DNA from: Gammaproteobacteria bacterium UBA3532
Lineage (GTDB): Bacteria; Pseudomonadota; Gammaproteobacteria; Enterobacterales; UBA3532
Assembly: GCA_002376965.1 (NCBI GenBank)
Contig: DFOV01000343.1
Span: 1-17,251, forward strand
Length of the DNA: 17,251 bases
Reading direction: 5' to 3'
This document shows positions 1 to 8,243 of this stretch, one piece after another. Position 1 is the stretch's first letter. Each line of letters starts with the position of its first letter. Below the pieces are notes generated by a model. It was not told the DNA's origin. It did not search any database and was given only the letters and a program-made list of their open reading frames with translations. The translations under genes and the position numbers were made by a program.

Positions 1-60
1 TTATCTGACAACAATTACGTCAAATTACTGACTTTAGCTGTCAGTGAGATAAAGAGGTAC
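1..60 (+). other. flgF upstream region with small hairpin
   Basis: This short leader precedes flgF; no complete gene is visible in it. Positions 27-32 and 40-45 form a perfect 6-bp inverted repeat (ACTGAC/GTCAGT) with a 7-base loop. It is not followed by a T-run, so it is not a convincing terminator. The flgF ribosome binding site, AAAGAGG, lies at 51-57. By operon convention flgE would end just upstream, but its 3' end cannot be recognised here. I found no sigma-54 or sigma-28 promoter in these bases. Confidence 0.3.
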
Positions 61-63
61 GTG

Positions 64-804
64 ATGGATAAATTATTCTATATAGCCGCCAGTGGTGCCA
101 AACAAAACATGATGGCCCAGGCGGCCCACGCTAACAATCTGGCCAATGCTGGCACCACCGGCTTTAAAGCCGATTTTAATCAGCATCGTTCTATGCCAGT
201 TTATGGCGATGGTATGCCAACTCGCGCTTTCGCTATGTCTGAGCGTCCGGGAACAGATTTCAAATATGGATCGCTCGTTACTACGGGGCGAGACTTAGAT
301 GTTGCGGTAAAAGGCGATGGCTGGATTGTCGTTCAGGATGCGCAAGGTAACCCTGCTTACTCCCGCTCTGGTAGCTTTCATATATCCCCTGATGGTCTTC
401 TAGTGAATAGCGAAGGATTGCTAGTCATGGGAGACGGGGAGTCGCCCATTGCTATTCCTCCTTCTGAAAAAGTTCAGATTGGTACTGATGGCACTATCAC
501 CGTTAAACCTCTTGGTTCGACGCCCACCGAGCTGGAAGTGGTTGATAGGTTATGGCTAGCCAAGCCTGACCAAGCTAATTTGACCAAGGGGCCGGACGGT
601 TTGTTTCGTAACCTTGATGGCGCCGTTGACGAACCGCGTGCTGATGTGGCTGTGGTTTCGGGGGCAATAGAAGGCAGTAACGTCAATGCCGTTGAAGAGC
701 TGATCGGCATGATTACCCACTCTCGCCAGTTTGAAATGCAAGTCAAAATGATCAAAACCGCTGAAGAAATGGATACAGCTTCGGCACGTCTATTGCAAAG
801 CTAG
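64..804 (+). CDS. flgF: Flagellar basal-body proximal rod protein FlgF
   Basis: FlgF is one of the proximal rod subunits of the flagellar basal body. It is exported by the flagellar type III system and assembles in the periplasm with FlgB, FlgC and FlgG. The 246-residue product has the family's N-terminal rod/hook signature (NNLANAGTTGFKAD, about residues 24-37), a central FlgE/F/G-like domain, and the C-terminal helix motif SNVNAVEELIGMI followed by SRQFEMQ. Salmonella FlgF is about 251 residues, so length is normal. The ATG at 64 is preferred over the in-frame GTG at 61 because AAAGAGG at 51-57 is then 6 bases upstream rather than 3. The gene ends in tandem TAG codons at 802-807. It is followed by flgG after an unusually long 112-base gap for this operon. 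Confidence 0.95.
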   Translation: MDKLFYIAASGAKQNMMAQAAHANNLANAGTTGFKADFNQHRSMPVYGDGMPTRAFAMSERPGTDFKYGSLVTTGRDLDVAVKGDGWIVVQDAQGNPAYSRSGSFHISPDGLLVNSEGLLVMGDGESPIAIPPSEKVQIGTDGTITVKPLGSTPTELEVVDRLWLAKPDQANLTKGPDGLFRNLDGAVDEPRADVAVVSGAIEGSNVNAVEELIGMITHSRQFEMQVKMIKTAEEMDTASARLLQS

Positions 805-916
805 TAGACAGAACAGCATTTTTTTGACGCGAAGACGCTCTTAAGTTCTAAAGCACGAGTTTAAGTTCAAAAAGCGAGTCAGCGCAAAGACACGAATTAG
901 TAACAGGAGGTGCAGT
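805..916 (+). repeat. flgF-flgG spacer with imperfect ~20-bp tandem repeat
   Basis: The spacer holds two adjacent imperfect copies at 841-860 and 861-879. Both begin TTAAGTTC, continue with an A-rich AAAGC/AAAAAGC stretch and end in CGAGT or GCGAGT. Degenerate related segments flank them (GACGCGAAGACGCTC just before, and GCGCAAAGACACG just after). No open frame of note, promoter or terminator hairpin is evident. The flgG ribosome binding site AGGAGG is at 905-910. The function of the repeat is unknown. Confidence 0.5.
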
Positions 917-1705
917 ATGCATCCGGCACTTTGGATCAGTAAAACCGGCTTAGATGCCCAACAGACCGATATCAGCGTTATATCGAATAACCTGGCCAAC
1001 GCCAGTACCGTTGGCTTTAAGAAAGACCGCGCGGTTTTCGAAGATCTGCTCTATCAAAAAGTTCGCCAGCCTGGTGGTCAATCGACACAGGATACCCGCT
1101 TACCAACCGGTCTGATGCTTGGTACGGGGGTAAAAACCGTCGGTACACAAAAAACGTTCACCCAAGGCGGTGTGGTCAGCACCGAGAATGCGCTGGATTT
1201 GATGGTAGAAGGGCGAGGCTTTCTTCAAGTGGTAATGCCCGACGGCTCGTTGGGTTACACCCGTAACGGTCAGTTCACCTTGGATTCTGAGGGAAATGTG
1301 GTCACGGTTGGCAGTGGTTATCCTCTTGAACCAGCCGTTACCCTGCCAGCAGACTACCAGAGCATTACCATTGGTCAGGACGGAACGATTTCTGTTCAAT
1401 TGCAAGGGCAGGCTGAGCCAGCGGTTGTTGGAAACATCGAGGTAGCTGATTTTGTAAACCCTGCCGGTTTAGAGCCGCGTGGTGAAAACGTATTTGCCGA
1501 AACAGGTGCCAGTGGCGCTCCTATTGTGGGTGTACCTGGGTTAACAGGGCTAGGGCAGATCCGCCAGGGAATGCTCGAATCTTCTAATGTCAGTGCGGTA
1601 GAAGAGCTGGTTAATTTGATTGAAACGCAACGTGCTTACGAAATGAATTCGAAGGTGGTTTCAGCTGTTGACTCGATGCTGCAAAACATTGCGCAGAATC
1701 TGTAA
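917..1705 (+). CDS. flgG: Flagellar basal-body distal rod protein FlgG
   Basis: FlgG forms the distal rod, the drive shaft that passes through the P- and L-rings and connects to the hook. The 262-residue product starts with the diagnostic MHPALWISKTGLDAQQ, followed by NNLANASTVGFKKDR. The FlgG-specific stretch KTVGTQKTFTQGG is at about residues 74-86. The C-terminus has SNVSAVEELVNLIETQRAYEMNSKV, split between the conserved SAVEELVNLI and TQRAYEMNSK motifs. Salmonella FlgG is 260 residues. AGGAGG at 905-910 is spaced 6 bases from the ATG, a very strong translation signal that fits the need for about 24 copies per rod. The spacing to flgH is 15 bases, so the genes are co-transcribed. Confidence 0.97.
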   Translation: MHPALWISKTGLDAQQTDISVISNNLANASTVGFKKDRAVFEDLLYQKVRQPGGQSTQDTRLPTGLMLGTGVKTVGTQKTFTQGGVVSTENALDLMVEGRGFLQVVMPDGSLGYTRNGQFTLDSEGNVVTVGSGYPLEPAVTLPADYQSITIGQDGTISVQLQGQAEPAVVGNIEVADFVNPAGLEPRGENVFAETGASGAPIVGVPGLTGLGQIRQGMLESSNVSAVEELVNLIETQRAYEMNSKVVSAVDSMLQNIAQNL

Positions 1706-1720
1706 GCCGGAGGTGTTGGT

Positions 1721-2440
1721 ATGCGACATTTAATTTTACGTTTGATAGGTTGTTTAACTGTTGCTTGTTTAACCGTTGGCTGCGCCACCATGCAGGAGCC
1801 TTCGCCCGGCGATGCTGAGTTTGCGCCAACCTATCCTCCGATGCAGCCAGCGCCACCCGCAGCCAATGGTGCCATCTACAATCCTGCAACGGCGCTTAAT
1901 CTATATACCGATGTACGTGCTCGTCGTGTTGGTGACATTATTACAGTTAAGCTGGATGAAAAAACTCGGGCTCAGAAAAATCAGGATACTGAAATCGCCA
2001 AGGCTAGCAAAGGAGGAATGGAAAGTCCTAATTTACTTGGAAGTGCATTACAGTTTAATGCGCCAGGTATATTACCTTTGGCATCTAATCAGGCAAATAG
2101 CCTGTCATTTGGGTACGATTCCAGCACTGATTTTAGTGGTGAGGCCGATTCTTCTCAGAGCAACTTGCTACAAGGTGAGATCACCGTCACGGTTTCTGAA
2201 GTTTTACCCAATGGCAATTTGATTATACGTGGCGAAAAGTGGCTGACTCTGAATCAAGGAGATGAATATATCCGCATCAGTGGCATTATTCGTCCAGAAG
2301 ATGTTGAACCTGACAACTCCATTTCGTCGGGCCGAGTCGCCAACGCACAAATCAGTTACAGTGGCAAAGGTTCGCTGAATGAAGCCAATAGAAATGGTTG
2401 GTTATCAGCAATGTTTGGCCATTCTCTGTGGCCATTTTAG
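1721..2440 (+). CDS. flgH: Flagellar L-ring lipoprotein FlgH
   Basis: FlgH builds the outer-membrane L-ring, the bushing through which the rod leaves the cell. The 239-residue precursor has a lipoprotein signal peptide: a hydrophobic stretch at residues 4-20, then LTVGC with the lipidated cysteine at 21. A Pro-rich segment follows. The conserved FlgH body includes NLYTDVRARRVGDIITVKL (about 60-78), the motif GEITVTVSEVLPNGNLIIRGEKW split over about 151-173, and ISGIIRPEDVEPDNSISS near 185-202. These match the family in order and spacing. Salmonella FlgH is 232 residues. The ribosome binding site GGAGGTG at 1709-1715 precedes the ATG. The TAG stop overlaps the AGGAGG used by flgI, indicating tight coupling. 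Confidence 0.95.
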   Translation: MRHLILRLIGCLTVACLTVGCATMQEPSPGDAEFAPTYPPMQPAPPAANGAIYNPATALNLYTDVRARRVGDIITVKLDEKTRAQKNQDTEIAKASKGGMESPNLLGSALQFNAPGILPLASNQANSLSFGYDSSTDFSGEADSSQSNLLQGEITVTVSEVLPNGNLIIRGEKWLTLNQGDEYIRISGIIRPEDVEPDNSISSGRVANAQISYSGKGSLNEANRNGWLSAMFGHSLWPF

Positions 2441-2449
2441 GAGGCGATC

Positions 2450-3544
2450 ATGAAAGTAATTCACTTTGCCGCTGCGCTCATAATGGCGCTTGCTGCCAAC
2501 ATGGTTTCTGCTGAACGAATCAAAGATGTTGCCGACATTCAGGGCGTGCGTGAAAACCCTTTGATAGGCTATGGACTGGTGGTGGGGCTTGATGGGACGG
2601 GCGAGCAAAATACCTATACCCAACAAACCTTTGCGACCATGCTTAAGCAGTTCGGTATAAAGTTGCCACAAGGCTTAAAGCCTAAGATAAAAAATGTCGC
2701 GGCCGTGGCCGTTCACGCCACGCTTCGTCCGTTTAAAAAGCCCGGACAGACCATTGATATAACCGTTTCATCCATCGGCTCAGCGAAATCCCTACGTGGT
2801 GGCACACTATTGTTAACTCCTCTTCGAGGTGCGGATAATAATGTGTACGCGATGGCTCAAGGGAGCCTGGTTGTGGGTGGTCTTGGTGTAGAAGGGAGGG
2901 ATGGTTCTAAGCTAACGATTAATGTTCCAACCGTAGGGCGCATACCTAATGGCGCTACCGTTGAAAGAGCGGTGCCGAACGGATTGCATGTTGGAGATTA
3001 TGTTGTGTTTAATCTTAAACGCTCTGATTTTACTTCGGCGAAGCGTTTGGCCGATGCTGTCAATAATTTTGTAGGGGCGGGCACGGCCAAAGCGGTAGAT
3101 GCTAGTTCGGTTCGCGTTAGTGCGCCACGTAATCCTACTCAGCGCGTCAATTTTATTGCCATGCTTGAGAATTTAGAGTTTACCACCGGAGTAGGGCCGG
3201 CACGAATCGTTATCAATTCACGCACTGGTACCATCGTTATGGGGCAGCATGTGCGGGTTAAGCCTGCGGCCGTCACGCATGGCAATCTCGTAGTAACGGT
3301 GACAGAAGAAGAGTTTGCTGACCAACCACAGCCTTTTGCAGACGGGGAAACGCAGCGGCTCCAAAATACCAATATTGGTGTTACTCAGGAAAATGCCCGC
3401 GCATTTCGCATGGGGCAGACCGTGTCCCTGGATGATGTGGTGCAGGCGATCAATGCTCTTGGCATGGCTCCTGGTGATCTGATGGCTATTTTAGAAGCGC
3501 TAAAGCAAGCGGGTGCGCTTGATGCGGAGCTGGTTGTGCTATGA
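2450..3544 (+). CDS. flgI: Flagellar P-ring protein FlgI
   Basis: FlgI forms the periplasmic P-ring around the rod in the peptidoglycan layer. The 364-residue precursor carries a Sec signal peptide with predicted cleavage after VSA at residue 21. The mature part begins ERIKDVADIQGVRENPLIGY, and the family signature GYGLVVGLDGTGE lies at about residues 40-52. Further conserved blocks are IDITVSSIGSAKSLRGGTLL (about 103-122), VGRIPNGATVER (about 162-173) and the C-terminal LDDVVQAINALGMAPGDLMAILEALKQAGAL. Length equals the Salmonella protein (365). AGGAGG at 2439-2444 overlaps the flgH stop, spaced 5 bases from the ATG. The TGA stop overlaps the flgJ start as ATGA, which implies translational coupling to the hydrolase that opens the wall for this same structure. 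Confidence 0.96.
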   Translation: MKVIHFAAALIMALAANMVSAERIKDVADIQGVRENPLIGYGLVVGLDGTGEQNTYTQQTFATMLKQFGIKLPQGLKPKIKNVAAVAVHATLRPFKKPGQTIDITVSSIGSAKSLRGGTLLLTPLRGADNNVYAMAQGSLVVGGLGVEGRDGSKLTINVPTVGRIPNGATVERAVPNGLHVGDYVVFNLKRSDFTSAKRLADAVNNFVGAGTAKAVDASSVRVSAPRNPTQRVNFIAMLENLEFTTGVGPARIVINSRTGTIVMGQHVRVKPAAVTHGNLVVTVTEEEFADQPQPFADGETQRLQNTNIGVTQENARAFRMGQTVSLDDVVQAINALGMAPGDLMAILEALKQAGALDAELVVL

Positions 3545-4683
3545 ACATTCCTATGTCGCCAATGCAAGGAATGCCTATGAGGCTGGATGGAAGCCTGCCT
3601 GAGGTTAGTTTACCGAGTAAAGGTGCGGCTAATGTTTATAGCGATTTGCAGGGGCTGGATGAGCTTCGTAAACAGGCTAAAACCGATGAAAAAGGTGCGT
3701 TAAAGGCTGCTGCCAAGCAGCTTGAATCGGTGTTTATGAATTTAGTGCTAAAAAGCATGCGCGAAGCGAATGACGTTTTTAGTGATGGTAATCTGTTTGA
3801 TAGTCAGCAAAGCAAGATGTTTCGCTCTATGTATGATGAGCAGCTGACGCTAGAACTATCTCAGGGACGAGGGCTGGGGCTTGCCGATATTATTGTTAAG
3901 CAGCTTTCTCCCGATGTTGGTGCCAGGGATATCCCGAAGGAGCAGTTAAATCACGAGGTGACGCGCCAAGCTGCTAACCCGCAAAATGCGCTACAAGAGA
4001 AACTAGCGGCCGAACCACAGAATGGGAGCCGACTGGAAATAGAGTCGAAGTCGGCACATCATGCTGACATGGCGCTATCGCCCCAAGAGTGTCATTTGCC
4101 GCCGTCTGCCATTCTCGCCGCTCGAAGTGAAAAGCCCGCTTATGCCTCCCAACCAGAAATCAAGGTGGGTAAAGCTGGAGCCGTAGCCAGTGAGCAGGTG
4201 CCCGAGCTGGACTTTAGTTCGCCTACCGCTTTTGTGAAAAGCCTGATGCCGGTTGCCGAAAAATGGGCCGAGCAGCTCAATGGGTTAGACCCGAAAGCCT
4301 TAGTTGCCCAAGCCGCACTAGAGACTGGCTGGGGGAAACACGTCATCAATAAGTCGGATGGTCAATCCAGCTTCAATCTGTTTAATATCAAAGCCGATCA
4401 TCGCTGGGGTGGCGATAAAGCGTCGGTTCAGACGCTGGAATATATCCAAGGAAACCCGATAAAGCAGCAGGCAAATTTTCGGGCCTATAACGACATCGAA
4501 CACAGCTTTTCCGACTATGCGCAGTTCATTAAGAACAGCGCCAGATATGCGCCAGCGCTAGACAAAGCCAGTGATCCCGCCCAATACATCGAGCAGCTCC
4601 AACAAGCGGGCTATGCTACCGATCCTGAGTATGCCAACAAGATAAAACGCATAATGGCATCAGACTTGCTTAACTCTAACTAA
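3541..4683 (+). CDS. flgJ: FlgJ: rod-cap scaffold fused to peptidoglycan hydrolase
   Basis: FlgJ caps the growing rod and cuts peptidoglycan so the rod can cross it. The 380-residue product shows both expected domains. Residues about 50-122 form the rod-binding domain (AAKQLESVFMNLVLKSMREA, then FRSMYDEQLTLELSQGRGLG). Residues about 228-378 form a glucosaminidase-type muramidase domain with AQAALETGWGKHVI, where E261 should be the catalytic glutamate, followed by SSFNLFNIKADHRW and FRAYNDIEHSFSDYAQFI. A linker of about 100 residues (123-227), rich in Gln, Glu, Ala and Pro, separates them. It makes the protein longer than Salmonella FlgJ (316). The start overlaps the flgI stop by 4 bases (ATGA). 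The hydrolase domain is intact, so this is the bifunctional, not the scaffold-only, form. Confidence 0.95.
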   Translation: MNIPMSPMQGMPMRLDGSLPEVSLPSKGAANVYSDLQGLDELRKQAKTDEKGALKAAAKQLESVFMNLVLKSMREANDVFSDGNLFDSQQSKMFRSMYDEQLTLELSQGRGLGLADIIVKQLSPDVGARDIPKEQLNHEVTRQAANPQNALQEKLAAEPQNGSRLEIESKSAHHADMALSPQECHLPPSAILAARSEKPAYASQPEIKVGKAGAVASEQVPELDFSSPTAFVKSLMPVAEKWAEQLNGLDPKALVAQAALETGWGKHVINKSDGQSSFNLFNIKADHRWGGDKASVQTLEYIQGNPIKQQANFRAYNDIEHSFSDYAQFIKNSARYAPALDKASDPAQYIEQLQQAGYATDPEYANKIKRIMASDLLNSN

Positions 4684-4729
4684 GTAGAATTAAGCGACGA
4701 GTCTTTGACACCTTTATAGGTATTCCATC

Positions 4730-6739
4730 ATGGCAGATTTATTTGGTATTGCAGTTTCCGGGTTGAGTGTCAGCCAGCAGGCACTGGATGTTGCTGGCCA
4801 TAATATTGCCAATGTCAACAATCCTAACTATTCTCGACAGCAGGTTTCTCAGGGTACACGAATACCAGAGCTAACTGGTGCTGGTGCTTTTGGCACTGGC
4901 GCGCAGATAACGGATATTAAGCGCTCATATGATGAGTTTGCAGTAAAAGAGCTGCGTAGCGCTATTTCATTTGAGCAATATCAGGTCACCTCTGAAAGGT
5001 TGACCAGTCGTTTAGATAACTTGTTTGGTGATCCTGATACTGGGTTAACCGCAGTAATGGAAGACTTTTATTCGTCGGTTCACCAGCTTACTCAAGATCC
5101 GACAAGTATTCCTGCTCGCGAAGTTCTGTTGCAAAAAGCCGATGTTGTCGCCAGACAGTTTAATGGTGTAAATGAAGAGTTAAAGACCCAACGAAACCTT
5201 ATCAATACCGAAATCGAGGCTGCTGTCGTTCGTATCAATGCGTTGGCTGATAATATCGCAGAATTAAACAATAAAATCGTTTCTTCCGGCGCGAGGGATG
5301 GAGCTCAGTTACCGAATGATCTTTTAGACCGACGAGATGCCGCAATTGCGGAGCTAGCAGAAGAAGTAGATGTGCAAACGATTCAGATATCGGATGGCAG
5401 CCTCAATGTATTCGTAGGTAGTGGGCAAATATTGGTTTTAGGTGGGCGCACGCAGTCAATGTCGACGGTTGCAAACGATACCGATCCGCTCCGAACAGAA
5501 GTCGCGCTTGAAAACACTAATGGCGATAGGGTTAATATAAATAATAATGTATCCGGTGGTTCACTGGGCAGTTTGATGGACTTTCGCGAAAATGTCCTTG
5601 AACAAAGCTTTAATAGCTTAGGCCGTGTCGCCATTGGGCTCGCTGAAACATTTAACAATCAACACCAATTGGGTATGGACTTGGAAAACAATCTAGGAGG
5701 GTTGTTTTTCACTGATGTGAATAGTGCTGCCGCTGCGGGGCAACGGGTTGCCGCCAATGTGAACAATAACCCTGCTTCTCCTGTTTCGCTGGAAGTTCAA
5801 ATAAGCAATGTAGCTGAGCTAACCGATGATGAGTACCAGCTGGACTATGATGGTGGAACGTCAACATGGACATTACGTAATCTCAATGATCGGAGCCTTG
5901 TTACCTCATTCCCAGAGCCTGCTGCTGCACCCGCTTTGATCCCCGTTCCTGGAGAAGGCTTTTCAATAAATTTTACCGCAATAGGGGCGCTTGGTGGCGA
6001 GAGCTATCGAATTCAGCCCGTGCGAAATGGGGCAGATGAATTAGGTGTTGTGATACAAGATCCTCAAGATATTGCTGCTGCAAGTCCTATTCGAACTCAA
6101 ACCGCTTTAGATAACATAGGGACAGGTATTATCGGTGCGGGAGAAGTAACAGATACAACCAACGCTACGTTTACTACGACCGCACAGGCACTAACTCCGC
6201 CGTTGGAAATTAATTTTATTTCATCAACGGAATATGAAATTTTGGATTCCACGACGGGACTTCCGGTGGATGCACTAAACCCTACATATAATAATTATGT
6301 GCCTGGTCAAACAAACGACATTTTAGCCCTGGCTGGTCTTAATTATGGCTACAGTTTCACTATATCAGGTGAGCCCGTCTCCGGTGACACATTCACTGTC
6401 GGATATAACACAGATGGTGTTGGTGATAATCGAAATATCGTGGCGTTAGCAGCACTTCAAACGACTAAAACACTGGATAACGGTACGACGAATTATCAAG
6501 AGTCATATGGTCGATTGGTGTCGGAGGTTGGCGCAAAAACCGAAGAAGCAAAGATAAATGCCAAAACGGCAGAAGCTCTCCGCGAACAAGCTCAGCAACG
6601 TCGAGATAGTGTTTCTGCGGTTAATCTTGATGAAGAGGCAGCTAACCTTATTAAGTTTCAACAAGCCTATCAGGCTAATGCCAGAGTACTGAGTACCGTG
6701 CAACAGTTAATTGATGTGTTGTTTGCGGCGGTGCAGTGA
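4730..6739 (+). CDS. flgK: Flagellar hook-filament junction protein 1 FlgK (HAP1)
   Basis: FlgK forms the first junction layer between hook and filament. The 669-residue product begins with the axial-protein signature ALDVAGHNIANVNNPNYSRQ (residues 18-37). It ends with EEAANLIKFQQAYQANARVL and a C-terminal coiled-coil helix typical of HAP1. Long heptad-like helices cover about 70-210. The protein exceeds Salmonella FlgK (553) by over 100 residues. The extra length lies in the outer domain, where two related beta-rich modules appear at about 353-435 (DDEYQLDYDGG, then GGESYRIQPVRNG) and about 475-560 (STEYEILDSTTG, then GEPVSGDTFTV). The nearest Shine-Dalgarno-like bases, ATAGG at 4716-4720, are weak. 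It follows flgJ after 46 bases with no convincing own promoter, and flgL follows after 11 bases. Confidence 0.95.
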   Translation: MADLFGIAVSGLSVSQQALDVAGHNIANVNNPNYSRQQVSQGTRIPELTGAGAFGTGAQITDIKRSYDEFAVKELRSAISFEQYQVTSERLTSRLDNLFGDPDTGLTAVMEDFYSSVHQLTQDPTSIPAREVLLQKADVVARQFNGVNEELKTQRNLINTEIEAAVVRINALADNIAELNNKIVSSGARDGAQLPNDLLDRRDAAIAELAEEVDVQTIQISDGSLNVFVGSGQILVLGGRTQSMSTVANDTDPLRTEVALENTNGDRVNINNNVSGGSLGSLMDFRENVLEQSFNSLGRVAIGLAETFNNQHQLGMDLENNLGGLFFTDVNSAAAAGQRVAANVNNNPASPVSLEVQISNVAELTDDEYQLDYDGGTSTWTLRNLNDRSLVTSFPEPAAAPALIPVPGEGFSINFTAIGALGGESYRIQPVRNGADELGVVIQDPQDIAAASPIRTQTALDNIGTGIIGAGEVTDTTNATFTTTAQALTPPLEINFISSTEYEILDSTTGLPVDALNPTYNNYVPGQTNDILALAGLNYGYSFTISGEPVSGDTFTVGYNTDGVGDNRNIVALAALQTTKTLDNGTTNYQESYGRLVSEVGAKTEEAKINAKTAEALREQAQQRRDSVSAVNLDEEAANLIKFQQAYQANARVLSTVQQLIDVLFAAVQ

Positions 6740-6750
6740 GGTAATGAATT

Positions 6751-7989
6751 ATGCGTATATCTAATCTGCAATTCGGTCGCCCTGGCTTTGTCGCTATGCA
6801 AGACAACCAGGAGCTACTCAACAAAACTCAAGAGCAGTTGGCTACTGGCAAGCGCGTTAATAAGCCCTCAGATGATCCCATCGCGGCGACCGCTATATTG
6901 ACGCTAAAAGAAGAAATCTCGGTAACCCAGCAATATATTGATAATTCTACAGCGGCTAAAAACAAACTTGAACTGGAGGAGTCAACTCTAGCGAATGTCG
7001 ATGATTTGATTCTAAATATTCAAGAGTTAATTATCCGTGGTGGCTCAGCCAGCCTTACTGAAACCGATAAGAAAACTCTGGCTGATGAAATTGAAGTACG
7101 CTTCGAGCAGCTAATGGGTATGGCCAATACACGAGGAGCTGACGGCAATTACTTATTTGGCGGTTATCAAAGCCGTACGCAGCCTTTTACGGTGGACAAT
7201 GCTGGAAATGTTACCTATGCCGGTGACGAAGGCGTAAGGCGCATTCAGCTAAGTGCTGCGGTGACTGTGCCTGTATCCGACAATGGCAACGAAATATTTA
7301 TGCGCGTGCCTAATAGTCTGGGCGACTTCCAGGTTACTCTTGGTCCGACCAATGACGGAACTGGGTATGTGGAATATGCTCGGGTCGTCGATAACACCAC
7401 TTATGTCAGTGACACCTACACGCTGAACTTTATTACCAATGGTGCGGGCAATCTGGCATACCAGGTGGTTGACTCCGGTGGGGCTGTAATCGATCCGGCA
7501 CCACCTGCTGATCCTATTATTAATGCCCAAGAGTTCACGACAGGCCAGCCGATTACCTTCAACGGTATTGAAGTACAGGTGACGGATAACCCCATCCCCG
7601 GCGATTCTTTTGAGCTGCAGCCTTCATCATCGCAAGATTTGTTCTCTATTGTTCAGCGGGCTATGGATACATTGCGTCGCCCGTTAGAGGACCAAGGTGA
7701 TTACAATCAGCAATCCGTCGAACTAAGGCGTATTATTGCTGATCTTGATGAAGGTTTAGATAACGTATTGGAGGTGCGCTCAAAAGTAGGGGCGCGCATG
7801 AACCTTGTTGATAAAGAACTACAACAAAACGAAACGCACGAACTAGTCAGCACCCAAAACTTATCAGAGATTGAAGATCTTGATTATGCTGATGCAATCA
7901 GCATCTACCAACGACAGCTCACCGCCCTTCAAGCAGCGCAGCAGAGCTATACCCAAATTACCAACCTATCGATTTTCAACTACTTATAA
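6751..7989 (+). CDS. flgL: Flagellar hook-filament junction protein 2 FlgL (HAP3)
   Basis: FlgL is the second junction layer, joining FlgK to flagellin. The 412-residue protein shows the flagellin-like D0/D1 ends. N-terminal are LLNKTQEQLATGKRVNKPSD (about 22-41) and DDPIAATAIL; C-terminal are DLDYADAISIYQRQLTALQA and SYTQITNLSIFNYL. NTRGADGNYLFGG at about 126-138 is a typical FlgL block. It is longer than Salmonella FlgL (317). The additional central segment, about 205-291, ends in NPIPGDSFELQP and resembles the modules seen in FlgK. GAGGT at 6738-6742 overlaps the flgK stop and serves as ribosome binding site, so both junction proteins are likely made in a fixed ratio. It is the last gene of the plus-strand flagellar operon. 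Confidence 0.95.
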   Translation: MRISNLQFGRPGFVAMQDNQELLNKTQEQLATGKRVNKPSDDPIAATAILTLKEEISVTQQYIDNSTAAKNKLELEESTLANVDDLILNIQELIIRGGSASLTETDKKTLADEIEVRFEQLMGMANTRGADGNYLFGGYQSRTQPFTVDNAGNVTYAGDEGVRRIQLSAAVTVPVSDNGNEIFMRVPNSLGDFQVTLGPTNDGTGYVEYARVVDNTTYVSDTYTLNFITNGAGNLAYQVVDSGGAVIDPAPPADPIINAQEFTTGQPITFNGIEVQVTDNPIPGDSFELQPSSSQDLFSIVQRAMDTLRRPLEDQGDYNQQSVELRRIIADLDEGLDNVLEVRSKVGARMNLVDKELQQNETHELVSTQNLSEIEDLDYADAISIYQRQLTALQAAQQSYTQITNLSIFNYL

Positions 7990-8014
7990 CCCCTATAAGT
8001 AAATGGTATGGGGT
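7989..8014 (+). terminator. Possible weak terminator after flgL
   Basis: ACCCC at 7989-7993 pairs with GGGGT at 8010-8014. ATA and TAT extend the stem past one bulged T, around a loop of about 9 bases. Only scattered Ts follow (GATTAG, then ATTTT about 20 bases on), so this is at best a weak intrinsic terminator at the end of the flgF-flgL operon. Confidence 0.3.
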
Positions 8015-8243
8015 GATTAGAAAGGATTTTGTGCCTTGTCTCACACTTCATTCTCGTGGTGTCGTCAAAATGTGAACTGGTCGACATTTACCCTCTATTT
8101 ACTTTGTTAGACTTTGACATTAGCTGGCCTTATTTTGTTCTGATATTGGTTGCCTGATGTCCGGCCAGTCCGAGTTGCTAACCAATTTATTTACTCGTTC
8201 ACGTATGGATGGCTGTCGAATGGGTGTTAAGACAGGGGGCCCT
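8015..8243 (+). other. Leader upstream of the calcium-binding repeat gene
   Basis: This is AT-rich and appears non-coding. An exact TTGACA is present at 8114-8119, but no good -10 lies 16-18 bases downstream; the closest, TGATAT at 8141-8146, is 21 bases away. No sigma-28 or sigma-54 match was found. ATG codons in frame with the downstream gene occur at 8157, 8205 and 8220, but none follows a good Shine-Dalgarno sequence. A promoter is expected here but cannot be assigned. Confidence 0.3.

Noticed and set aside
61..63. GTG as the flgF start
   Set aside because: The ATG at 64 follows directly and has better spacing from AAAGAGG; family members start M-D-K-type.
815..825. T-run after flgF as a terminator
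   Set aside because: No stable stem precedes it, and termination inside a rod operon is not expected.
4675..4729. Sigma-28 or sigma-70 promoter ahead of flgK
   Set aside because: GCGACGAG and TTGACA (4705-4710) catch the eye, but no partner element lies at the correct distance.
8114..8146. TTGACA upstream of the calcium-binding gene as a sigma-70 promoter
   Set aside because: The nearest -10-like hexamer is 21 bases away, outside the accepted range.
8157..8243. Upstream ATG codons as the start of the calcium-binding protein
   Set aside because: They lack Shine-Dalgarno sequences and would put about 10-29 polar residues before an otherwise normal signal peptide.
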